Assembly (NCBI GenBank): GCA_903952785.1
Contig: CAJBHC010000070.1
Location: 1-21,825, forward strand
Direction: 5' to 3'
Source of the DNA: an uncultured bacterium
GTDB lineage: Bacteria; Patescibacteriota; Minisyncoccia; Phycocordibacterales; CAIZLB01
DNA: 21,825 nucleotides
Shown here in pieces: positions 6,516 to 13,306 of this stretch (its first letter is position 1; each line of letters opens with the position of its first letter). The position numbers and the translations under genes are program-made. The notes beneath the pieces are model-generated. The model saw nothing but the letters and a program-made list of their open reading frames with translations, did not search any database and had not been told where the DNA came from.

Positions 6516-8069
6516 TTACCTAGCCATTTCCGTAATTTTGTTTTCTCTAATGACTGTAATCTTAATTTCTCCGGGATATTTTAATTCTTTTTCTATCTTT
6601 ATTGCTATATTTCTAGCCATATTTTTTGCTTCATAATCAGACACCCTCTCTGGTGACACAAAGACTCGTATTTCTCTTCCGGCTTGAAGTGCGTATGATT
6701 TATCTACTCCACCAAATGAATTTGCAATGTCCTCCAAGTCATTTAGTCTCTTGATATAATTCTCTAGTGTGTCACTTCTTGCCCCAGGTCTTCCACCAGA
6801 GAGAGCGTCGGCGGTCTGAACAATTCTTGCTTCTAGTGTCTCATAAGGATATTCATCGTGATGAGATTGCATTGCTTGAATAATTTTTTTATCAACATTA
6901 AATTTTTCTAGCAATCTCTTTCCAATATCAACATGACTTCCACTAACTTCATGATCTAGTGCTTTTCCTATGTCATGTAGTAATGCTCCAGCTTTGGCTA
7001 CAGTAACGTCAGCTCCCAATTCTTCCGCAAGCATTCCTGCAATATGCGCACACTCTATTGAGTGTTGCAAAACATTTTGTCCGTAACTAGTTCTATATTG
7101 AAGTCTACCTAGAATTGTTGCGATTCTTGGATCGAGTCCAATAACTCCAGTCTCATAACATGCCATATCTCCTAATTTCTTTGTCTCTTTTATTATCGCT
7201 TCTTTTGCAATTTCAACTTCTTTCTCAATTCTTGCTGGTTGAATTCTTCCATCTGCAACAAGTGCCTCAAGCGCAATCTTTGCAACCTGTCTTCTTATTG
7301 GATCGAAGCATGAAAGCATGATGTATCCCTGTCCTTCATCAACTAAAACTTCAACACCGGTTTCTTTTTCAAACGTTTTAATATTTCTTCCTTCCTTTCC
7401 TATAATTTTTCCCTTAATATCTTCTGACGGGATTACAACGTTTGAAGAAAACATTTCTCCATTTACCGATGATGCGAGACGTTGGACTGTTGTTGTTAAT
7501 ATTTCTTTTGCTTTTTCTTCAAGCTTATCTTCTGCAAATAAATCAAATTTATTTATTCTGTTTATTAAATCTTCCTCAGATTCCTTTTCTATTTTGTTAA
7601 ACAGCATGGTCTTTGCTTCATCTTCAGTCAGCTTAGAAATACGTTGTATCTCAAGGCTCTTTTCTGCTTCTAATTTTTCAACAGATTTTTCACGTTCAAT
7701 TAACTCTGTGCTCTTTGCTAGGTTTTTTTCTATAGAATCTTCAATTTTTCTGAGTTCTCTTTCTAGTTCGGATTGCCTATTTTCAATCACTTGCTCCTTT
7801 TTAATTAGACGGTCTTCGTTCCTTTGAATATTTTCTTGTTTTTCTTTTATTTCTCTTTTTGCATTCGATACAATATGTTTTGCTTCCTCTTGTGCGTTTG
7901 AAATAATTAAAACAGCACCTTCTTTTGCGATCGTTTTAACTCTTTTTGCATTTAAATCTAGAGAATTCCTTATACTTAGTGAAATAAGCAGTCTAATCAA
8001 ATATCCAATGACGAAACCGATTCCTCCCGCCATTACTATGTATGCGAGGTCTGTTTGGTTTAGTATCAT
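6516..8069 (-). CDS. rny: Ribonuclease Y
   Basis: Membrane-anchored endoribonuclease that starts decay of many bacterial mRNAs. In order it shows one N-terminal transmembrane segment (about residues 9-33), a long charged coiled coil (about 40-180), a KH RNA-binding domain with GKIIGKEGRNIKTFE, and an HD phosphohydrolase domain with HSIECAHIAG and ALLHDIGKALDHE. The C-terminal Rny domain ends EIKITVIRENKITEMAR. At 517 residues it is full length for the family. It starts 17 bases after clpP on the same strand, so the two probably form one operon joining RNA and protein turnover. There is no Shine-Dalgarno sequence; an A-rich stretch precedes the ATG. Confidence 0.96.
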   Translation of the reverse strand: MILNQTDLAYIVMAGGIGFVIGYLIRLLISLSIRNSLDLNAKRVKTIAKEGAVLIISNAQEEAKHIVSNAKREIKEKQENIQRNEDRLIKKEQVIENRQSELERELRKIEDSIEKNLAKSTELIEREKSVEKLEAEKSLEIQRISKLTEDEAKTMLFNKIEKESEEDLINRINKFDLFAEDKLEEKAKEILTTTVQRLASSVNGEMFSSNVVIPSEDIKGKIIGKEGRNIKTFEKETGVEVLVDEGQGYIMLSCFDPIRRQVAKIALEALVADGRIQPARIEKEVEIAKEAIIKETKKLGDMACYETGVIGLDPRIATILGRLQYRTSYGQNVLQHSIECAHIAGMLAEELGADVTVAKAGALLHDIGKALDHEVSGSHVDIGKRLLEKFNVDKKIIQAMQSHHDEYPYETLEARIVQTADALSGGRPGARSDTLENYIKRLNDLEDIANSFGGVDKSYALQAGREIRVFVSPERVSDYEAKNMARNIAIKIEKELKYPGEIKITVIRENKITEMAR

Positions 8070-8086
8070 TTTATTTAGTTATTTTA

Positions 8087-8659
8087 TTAAGATAACACCT
8101 TGTCTATAATTCCGTATTTCTTTGCTTCATCCGCGGACATGTAGAAGTCTCTATCCATGTCAACCTCAACTTTTTTAATTGGTTGACCAGATGCGACTGA
8201 AATCATTTTTGCTAGTTTTGCTTTTAACTGAACGATGTGTTTTGCGGCAATCTCAATGTCTGACGCTTGCCCTTCTGTTCCACCTAGCGGCTGGTGAATC
8301 ATAACTTCAGAATTATCTAATGCAAATCTTTTTCCTTTTGCACCAGCGGCAAGAACCATGGCACCACCTGATGCTGCCATACCAACACAGATTGTTGATA
8401 CATCATTCTTGATGTAGTTCATTGTATCAATCATTGCAAGTGTTGATGAAACCGATCCTCCTGGGGAATTAATATACAAAGAAATATCCTTTTTTGGATC
8501 TTCTGATTGTAGGAATAAAAGTTGTGCGATAACAATGTTTGCTACATTGTCGTCAATTGGTCCTCCAAGAAAGATTATGTTCTCTCGTAGAAGTCTTGAA
8601 TATATGTCATATGCTCTCTCGCCAAATTGTGTTTTTTCTATAACTGTTGGAATTAACAT
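8087..8659 (-). CDS. clpP: ATP-dependent Clp protease proteolytic subunit
   Basis: Serine peptidase that forms the barrel-shaped core of the Clp protease with an AAA+ unfoldase partner. The catalytic Ser lies in GMAASGGAMVLAAG (the family usually has AASMGA), the His in EVMIHQPLGG and the Asp in the DRDFYMSADEAKKYG region. The chosen start is the ATG at 8657-8659 (MLIPTVIEKTQFGERAYDIY), which fits the family N-terminus. An in-frame TTG at 8663-8665 would add two residues. A TATAAT (8671-8676, minus strand) lies so close that the mRNA would have almost no leader. rny follows in the same operon. ClpX/ClpA is not in the window. Confidence 0.95.
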   Translation of the reverse strand: MLIPTVIEKTQFGERAYDIYSRLLRENIIFLGGPIDDNVANIVIAQLLFLQSEDPKKDISLYINSPGGSVSSTLAMIDTMNYIKNDVSTICVGMAASGGAMVLAAGAKGKRFALDNSEVMIHQPLGGTEGQASDIEIAAKHIVQLKAKLAKMISVASGQPIKKVEVDMDRDFYMSADEAKKYGIIDKVLS

Positions 8660-8670
8660 GTTCAAAGTGT

Positions 8671-8676
8671 ATTATA
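8671..8676 (-). promoter_or_regulatory. -10 box of clpP-rny
   Basis: Perfect TATAAT on the minus strand in AT-rich DNA. No clear -35 at 16-18 bases. Transcription would begin near 8664, about 5 bases before the ATG of clpP, implying a nearly leaderless mRNA. Confidence 0.45.
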
Positions 8677-8716
8677 TATAATAGTGGGGATAACTGAGTT
8701 AAAGGTGTGTCGAGTT

Positions 8717-8824
8717 TTCTGCAGAATTTCTTTGGTTTTTCGTGAGAAAAACTAGAGAATTTATGAAAAAGTTCTCAATCTTTACGCGGGGACAGGGTCT
8801 CTGTATAACAGACAGAATACCCCT
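8717..8824. other. Hairpin-rich region between clpP and rsmE
   Basis: Four inverted repeats follow one another: TTCTGCAGAA (8717-8726); GTTTTTC/GAAAAAC with a GTGA loop (8735-8752); GAGAA/TTCTC (8755-8776); and TCTGT-ATA-ACAGA (8800-8812) flanked by GGGT (8795-8798) and ACCC (8819-8822). The first three share GAA/TTC units. This is the divergent control region of clpP and rsmE. No known heat-shock operator such as CIRCE is seen. Confidence 0.45.
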
Positions 8825-8890
8825 AATTTTAATAAAAATCAAACCAATATGTTCACGCAAGCGTCATTTGGATTAAATACAAAATAAATA

Positions 8891-9760
8891 ATGAGACTTC
8901 ATCGATTCTTCATAAAAGATAAAATTAATCCTAAGGAAAAGTTGGTTTTGCGATATTTTGATAATGAATCTATTTTAAACCAATGGAAGAAGGTTTTTAG
9001 GTATCTTGCGGGGAGCAGGGTGGTACTTTTTGATGGCTCTGGTAATGATTATTTAGCTATTATTGAGAAGTTGGACACTGGGGAGGCGGTTTTGAGAATA
9101 TTGGAGACTAATAAAACGGTGGTTGAAGATGAGGCTGCAAAAAGCAAGACTGGTGTATCTGCCGGAAAGTTGGGGGGTAATAGTAAAATTGACGGAAATA
9201 CCGTCACATTTACAAAAAGGGGTGTCGGTGTCGGTGTCGGTGCTATAGCTAAGGTTATTGTTAAAAAACCTAAGGTAAAAGTTACAATATTAATGTCTTT
9301 GATTAAAAACGACAACTTTGATTTGGTCCTTCAAAAGGCAACAGAGCTTGGTGTTACTCAGATTGTTCCGGTTATTACAGAGAGAACAATCAAAAAGGAT
9401 TTGAATATGCAACGTTCCCAAAGAATATTGGTTGAAGCGTCTGAACAGTGCGGAAGGGTGGATGTGCCTGTTATTACTCCAGTTAAGAGACTAAAAGAGG
9501 CACTTTCTGAATTATCAGAATCAAAAACAAAGGAAGTTGGTGTTTTTGTGTGTAATATGGGTGGTACAAATATTAAAGATATTTTAAGTAAAAAGAACAC
9601 ATATAAGGATTTGGTGTTTCTAATTGGTCCGGAAGGTGGATGGTCTCCAAAGGAAATAGCTTTATTTGATGGCGCCAAAATTAAATCAGTCTCAATTAAC
9701 CAGAATGTTTTGAGGGCAGAGACGGCGGTGTTGGCGCTTTTGGCGGTGGTTTTGGGGTAG
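8891..9760 (+). CDS. rsmE: 16S rRNA (uracil-1498-N3)-methyltransferase RsmE
   Basis: Methylates U1498 of 16S rRNA using S-adenosylmethionine. The N-terminus MRLHRFFI opens the PUA-like domain (residues 1-72). The SPOUT domain holds LVLQKATELGVTQIVPVITER (145-165), EASEQCGR (182-189), the cofactor-knot motif LIGPEGGWSPKEI (244-256) and LRAETAVLALL (274-284). The protein has 289 residues against about 245 normally. The surplus is a low-complexity insert at roughly residues 74-128 between the two domains, with a GVGVGVG run from a GGTGTC hexanucleotide repeat. The gene is monocistronic and ends at a strong terminator. Confidence 0.94.
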   Translation: MRLHRFFIKDKINPKEKLVLRYFDNESILNQWKKVFRYLAGSRVVLFDGSGNDYLAIIEKLDTGEAVLRILETNKTVVEDEAAKSKTGVSAGKLGGNSKIDGNTVTFTKRGVGVGVGAIAKVIVKKPKVKVTILMSLIKNDNFDLVLQKATELGVTQIVPVITERTIKKDLNMQRSQRILVEASEQCGRVDVPVITPVKRLKEALSELSESKTKEVGVFVCNMGGTNIKDILSKKNTYKDLVFLIGPEGGWSPKEIALFDGAKIKSVSINQNVLRAETAVLALLAVVLG

Positions 9761-9777
9761 GGTTTATTTTTTATATC

Positions 9778-9811
9778 AAAAATGCCTCAAATTTAGTCTG
9801 GGGCATTTTTT
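9778..9811. terminator. Bidirectional terminator between rsmE and tig
   Basis: AAAAATGCC (9778-9786) pairs perfectly with GGCATTTTT (9802-9810), and T-G, C-G and A-T pairs lengthen the stem to 12. It has a T-run on the plus strand and an equivalent one on the minus strand, so it can end both convergent genes. Confidence 0.85.
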
Positions 9812-9846
9812 GTTTATCTAATTTTTTCTTTGTTGCCTAGTCTGTA

Positions 9847-10896
9847 TTATTTCTGCTCCTCCAACCACTTCCACACTGCTTCATTTAACATAATTGTTTC
9901 AACATAAATTGTTGCTCTCACGCGGTCAGCATCTTTGTAATAGTTAAGTAGGGCATCAACTTCCTTCTTAATTGCATCCTCTGAAACTTCTATTTTTTCC
10001 TCAATTGCAATCTTGTTTAGAAGTAGTTGTGTCTTTGCCCTTTTTTCTGCATCTGGTCTCCATTCCTTCTTGATATCTTCCAGTGTCTTTCCAATATGCT
10101 TCAAATAGTCTTCAATTGAAAGTCCCATTTGAGAAATGTTCGATGACATCTCGGCTACCATCTTCTCAAGCTCTGAAACAATCAACATCTCCGGCATTTC
10201 AATCTTAGAATCTTCAATAATCTCTTCCATTATCTTCAGTCTCTTCTTCTCTTTTTCCTTGCGAGTTTTGTCAGCTGTGATTCCTTCTTTAACTTTTTCC
10301 TTAAATTCCTCAACTGTCTTTAGATCGCCAAACTTCTTTATAAAATCTTCATTTAACTCTGGAAGCTCCAATTCTCCATGATTGTGATCGTGATCATCTG
10401 GGTTGTTTGCGTGATGTTCATCGTGAGCAACTTGCTTTCTTAACTCCTCAATAGAATCATCAACTTCTTTGTCAGTCACAGTAACCTCAACTTTCTCCGC
10501 CATTATTTTACTTGCTGACTTTTTGTAGTTTCCGATTTTAACTTCCGGCATAAGTGCAGTTTTGATTTTGAAACCAAATGCTTCACCTGGTGCAACCTTT
10601 GTGATTGTAACAGCAGGGGAGCCAACAGCCTTGATATCAAGAGATGTAATTATCTCTGTGTAGTGATGTTCAAGCGCTAATCTTCCAGCTTCTTCTGTAA
10701 TTGTCATTTCTCCCAGTTTGTCTACAAGTTGCTTTTCTGGAATATGACCTGGTCTAAAGCCGTCAATCTTGATTTCTTCGCTAAAGCTTTTAAGTGCTTT
10801 GGCACGGAATTCCGCAACTGTTTCTGCTTTAACTTCTCCCTCAATTTCAAATTCTGAATTTGGAAGTTTTTGTTTGTTGATTATTGTAAAAGACAT
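9847..10896 (-). CDS. tig: Trigger factor lacking the FKBP/PPIase domain
   Basis: Ribosome-bound chaperone that holds nascent chains. The ribosome-binding domain (residues 1-115) includes the signature GFRPGHIPEKQL (46-57; usual form GFRKGKVP). The C-terminal chaperone arms start at LPELNEDFIKKFG (178-190) and run to the end. The prolyl isomerase domain of about 100 residues that normally lies between them is absent. In its place is a short His/Asp-rich segment (158-173) with six His and four Asp. This explains the 349-residue length against about 430. It is probably the last gene of nusA-ppa-tig (42 bases after ppa). There is no Shine-Dalgarno sequence. Confidence 0.93.
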   Translation of the reverse strand: MSFTIINKQKLPNSEFEIEGEVKAETVAEFRAKALKSFSEEIKIDGFRPGHIPEKQLVDKLGEMTITEEAGRLALEHHYTEIITSLDIKAVGSPAVTITKVAPGEAFGFKIKTALMPEVKIGNYKKSASKIMAEKVEVTVTDKEVDDSIEELRKQVAHDEHHANNPDDHDHNHGELELPELNEDFIKKFGDLKTVEEFKEKVKEGITADKTRKEKEKKRLKIMEEIIEDSKIEMPEMLIVSELEKMVAEMSSNISQMGLSIEDYLKHIGKTLEDIKKEWRPDAEKRAKTQLLLNKIAIEEKIEVSEDAIKKEVDALLNYYKDADRVRATIYVETIMLNEAVWKWLEEQK

Positions 10897-10938
10897 TTTA
10901 TTTAATTTATTCTGAATAATTTATTACACCATAAAAAT

Positions 10939-11496
10939 TTAACCTTGCACGGGGTTCGACCCCTTACCATACTTATCCTCATAAAGCTTTCTTGCTCTCT
11001 CGAACGCCTTCTTTGCTTCCTCCGCTCCTCCTATACTATCTATTGTAACAACTTTCTTTTGCATTTGCTTGTATGTCAAAAAGAAGTGTTCAATCTCTTC
11101 GATTGTGTGAGGGTTAACATCAGACAAGTCATGAACATTATTCCATCTTGGGTCTCCAACAGGAACAGCAACAATTTTTGCGTCTGAATCTCCATCGTCA
11201 ATCATATTCAAAATTGCAACAGGGCGAATACGCGCCATCACTCCTGGAATAAGGGCGTGGGTCGTTAGGATTACAGTATCAAGTGGGTCTCCATCGTCCC
11301 AAAGTGTTCTTGGAACAAATCCATAATCAAATGGGTAGTCTTGTGTGGTGTAACCAACTCGATCAAGTGATATTAGTCCAGTTTTCTTATCTATCTCATA
11401 TTTATTTTTTGAACCCTTGTTGATTTCAATGATTGTTATCATCTCCTCTTTGGTTCCTGAATCTACATCGTGCCACAAGTTCATTTTTGTCATCAT
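10939..11496 (-). CDS. ppa: Inorganic pyrophosphatase (family I)
   Basis: Hydrolyses pyrophosphate to drive biosynthesis; soluble, metal-dependent. Family I motifs are clear: KGSKNKYEID (substrate-binding Lys), DRVGYTTQDYPFDYGFVPRT, the metal-binding signature DGDPLDTVIL, DDGDSDAKIVAVP and a DL-x-DVNPHTIEEIEHFF region. The annotated start gives two Met codons (11494-11496 and 11491-11493). The internal Met at 11482-11484 begins NLWHDV, which matches the usual family start and may be the real one. It lies downstream of nusA, separated by a duplicated 62-bp segment. Confidence 0.95.
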   Translation of the reverse strand: MMTKMNLWHDVDSGTKEEMITIIEINKGSKNKYEIDKKTGLISLDRVGYTTQDYPFDYGFVPRTLWDDGDPLDTVILTTHALIPGVMARIRPVAILNMIDDGDSDAKIVAVPVGDPRWNNVHDLSDVNPHTIEEIEHFFLTYKQMQKKVVTIDSIGGAEEAKKAFERARKLYEDKYGKGSNPVQG

Positions 11497-11527
11497 TTTA
11501 TCTATTAGTTTTATAATTAAGTTTCAT

Positions 11528-11651
11528 TATATTTATAGAGGTGAATTTATACTGGGTCTTGTTACAGAACCATAATTAAAACATTTCTGTATATTTATAG
11601 AGGTGAATTTATACTGGGTCTTGTTACAGAACCATAATTAAAACATTTCTG
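11528..11651. repeat. Perfect 62-bp tandem duplication between nusA and ppa
   Basis: Two identical 62-base units, 11528-11589 and 11590-11651, lie head to tail in the gap between the nusA stop and the ppa start. Each unit holds an imperfect palindrome, GGTCTTGTTACAGAACC, and a TATAAA-like hexamer on the minus strand. Being exact, the copy is either recent, kept by selection, or an assembly effect. Confidence 0.95.
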
Positions 11652-11662
11652 TAATGTTGTAT

Positions 11663-12931
11663 TTATTCTGTATCAGTTATCGAATCCTCTTCTACTAGTA
11701 CGCCGTCTGCAATAAGTTTGGCTACATCACTGTCGTTGATCACTGCCTCTTCTTCTTTGTGTGGCGCTTGTGTTTCTCCGGACTTGCCGATGTTTTCTTC
11801 TCTCGGTTCTTCACTCTTTACCGCTTGGATATCAATTCTCCATCCAGTTAGCTTTGCTGCAAGTCTTACGTTTTGTCCTCCTTTTCCAATTGCTAGTGAT
11901 TGCTGATCTTCCGCTACTTCAACCACAGCTGTCTTGTCTTGATCATTAATCTTAATGTTTATAACTTTTGCAGGGGACAATGCTTCCTCTATAAACTCTG
12001 CTGGATTCTCTGACCATTCTATAATGTCAATTTTCTCTCCCCCCAGCTCACTCATTACGGTATTAACTCGGACTCCTCTCTGCCCAACCATTGATCCAAT
12101 TGGGTCTATGTGAGAATCAGATGCGTGAACTGCAATTTTAGATCTTGCTCCAGCTTCTCTCGCAACTGACTTAACTTCAACTGTTCCTCCTGCTATCTCT
12201 GGAACTTCAATTTTGAATAGTTCTGATAGAAAATGGGGTGTTGCACGTGAGAGTCTAAGGAAGATTCCCCTTGGAGTTTCCTCAACACGCATGAGACAGG
12301 CTCTGATTCTTTCTCCTTGATTGTAATGTTCTCCTGGGATTTGTTCATCGTAGGGAAGTAGGCCAATTGCACGTCCCATGTTGATAAATACTGTTCCTCT
12401 TTCTATTCTCTCTACTGTTCCTGAAACAATCTCTCCCTCTTTCTTTCCAAATTCATTGAGTACGGATATCTTCTCTGCCTCTCTAATCTTCTGAATAATG
12501 ACTTGTTTTGCTGTTTGGGCTGCGATTCTTCCGTAATCCTCCTTAGTTTCTAGTGGGAAGACCAATTCTTCTCCAACTTGTACATCTTTCTTAATCTTTC
12601 TGGCTATGTCTAGTAAAATGTGTTGTTCGTCATTAAAAATTACTCTTTCTTCATCTTCTTTGTCTATATCATATGCTGATTCTGGGAGGCTGCCGTCTGC
12701 GTTAGGGATTATTGCCTTTTCTCCATCTACGGCTGTCTTTACTTGGCAAAACTCTACTTTTCCGGTGTTAATATCAAAAATAGCCCTGATATATTGGCCT
12801 TTTCTACCGTATTCCTTCTTATAGGCGGTAGCAAGGGCTAATTCTATGGCTTCTAGTATTTTTTCTCTAGGAATTCCTCTTTCTTCTTCTAATTGGTCAA
12901 GGACTGAATGTATTACTTTTAGATCAAACAT
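11663..12931 (-). CDS. nusA: Transcription termination/antitermination factor NusA
   Basis: Binds RNA polymerase and nascent RNA to control pausing, termination and antitermination. The N-terminal polymerase-binding domain (about residues 1-130) starts MFDLKVIHSVLDQLEEERGI. An S1 domain follows (GEIVSGTVERIERGTVFINM), then two KH domains with DPIGSMVGQRGVRVNTV and QSLAIGKGGQNVRLAAKLTG. It ends with an acidic tail and lacks the C-terminal acidic repeats of E. coli NusA. The N-terminal domain has a modest acidic insertion (around residues 75-95). ppa and tig follow on the same strand. A long structured leader lies upstream. Confidence 0.96.
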   Translation of the reverse strand: MFDLKVIHSVLDQLEEERGIPREKILEAIELALATAYKKEYGRKGQYIRAIFDINTGKVEFCQVKTAVDGEKAIIPNADGSLPESAYDIDKEDEERVIFNDEQHILLDIARKIKKDVQVGEELVFPLETKEDYGRIAAQTAKQVIIQKIREAEKISVLNEFGKKEGEIVSGTVERIERGTVFINMGRAIGLLPYDEQIPGEHYNQGERIRACLMRVEETPRGIFLRLSRATPHFLSELFKIEVPEIAGGTVEVKSVAREAGARSKIAVHASDSHIDPIGSMVGQRGVRVNTVMSELGGEKIDIIEWSENPAEFIEEALSPAKVINIKINDQDKTAVVEVAEDQQSLAIGKGGQNVRLAAKLTGWRIDIQAVKSEEPREENIGKSGETQAPHKEEEAVINDSDVAKLIADGVLVEEDSITDTE

Positions 12932-12985
12932 AATATTTAGTTGTTATTTAGTTGTTTAAATTTGGGCCGATTTTGGCGGGCCAAT

Positions 12986-13091
12986 TTAGCCTTTTGACAG
13001 GCTAATTTATGGATATTTTGGTCAAAATAATTGACTAATTTGGTGGTCTCCTCTGGATTAAAACCTTTGTTTTAGCCCTATTGTTTGGCTA
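12986..13091 (-). promoter_or_regulatory. Structured 5' leader of nusA: two hairpins sharing the TTAGCC/GGCTAA stem
   Basis: In the predicted nusA leader RNA two hairpins share nearly the same stem: TTAGCC/GGCTAA (12986-12991 with 13000-13005, 8-base loop) and TAGCC/GGCTA (13073-13077 with 13087-13091, 9-base loop). The swappable arms would allow alternative pairings. GGTCTC at the RNA's 5' end (13145-13150) can also pair with GAGACC at 13045-13050. No known riboswitch class was recognised. Confidence 0.45.
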
Positions 13092-13095
13092 TAAT
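13067..13095 (+). promoter_or_regulatory. Possible rightward promoter facing the nusA promoter
   Basis: TTGTTT (13067-13072), 17 bases, then a perfect TATAAT (13090-13095) on the plus strand. It would start RNA near 13102, running toward fic and against the nusA promoter. The -35 is weak. Confidence 0.35.
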
Positions 13096-13107
13096 TTGGG
13101 TCCTTGG

Positions 13108-13134
13108 GAAAAAAATTAGCCCGCCTTTCGGGCG
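13108..13134 (-). terminator. Intrinsic terminator in the nusA leader (possible attenuator)
   Basis: On the minus strand GCCCG (13129-13133) and CGGGC (13119-13123) form a GC-only stem around AAAGG. TAA and then seven T residues follow (13109-13115). It lies only about 15 bases downstream of the predicted nusA transcription start. Most transcripts from that promoter would stop after about 40 bases unless the hairpin is bypassed. Confidence 0.65.
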
Positions 13135-13155
13135 AACATAACTTGAGACCCCATT

Positions 13156-13184
13156 AATATAGCATTGTTTGGTGAAATGGTCAA
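13156..13184 (-). promoter_or_regulatory. Sigma70-type promoter upstream of nusA
   Basis: On the minus strand TTGACC (13179-13184), exactly 17 bases, then TATATT (13156-13161). Predicted start is near 13149, giving a leader of about 218 bases before the nusA ATG. The -35 is the same as that of rpmH. Confidence 0.7.
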
Positions 13185-13232
13185 AACTACAGAAGGTTGC
13201 AAGATAATTAACCCCAGATGCTCTATTGTAAT

Positions 13233-13274
13233 TTTCTGCTAATTATGCTAAAATTAGCACCAAATTAGCAGAAA
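13233..13274. promoter_or_regulatory. Nested palindrome upstream of fic (candidate operator)
   Basis: TTTCTGCTAATT (13233-13244) and AATTAGCAGAAA (13263-13274) form a perfect 12-bp inverted repeat. A second one, GCTAA-AA-TTAGC (13247-13258), sits inside it. GCTAA/TTAGC therefore appears four times in 42 bases. It overlaps the expected -35 region of the fic promoter, so it looks like an operator. The Fic protein itself carries a winged helix and could be the binder. Confidence 0.65.
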
Positions 13275-13285
13275 GATTTTTAAGC

Positions 13286-13291
13286 TATATT
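13286..13291 (+). promoter_or_regulatory. -10 box of fic
   Basis: TATATT ends 15 bases before the fic ATG. The transcription start would be near 13298, leaving a leader of under 10 bases. The candidate -35 (TTAGCA, 13265-13270) lies within the palindrome. Confidence 0.4.
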
Positions 13292-13306
13292 TTACAACAT
13301 ATATTT

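Noticed and set aside
6412..6636. Hydrophobic 74-codon plus-strand frame overlapping the end of rny
   Set aside because: It starts inside the hup promoter, runs through the rny terminator and antisense to the rny C-terminus; its hydrophobicity is a by-product of the opposite strand.
8685..8693. TTATCCCCA on the minus strand near clpP as a DnaA box
   Set aside because: A single one-mismatch copy in AT-rich DNA, not part of a cluster; expected by chance.
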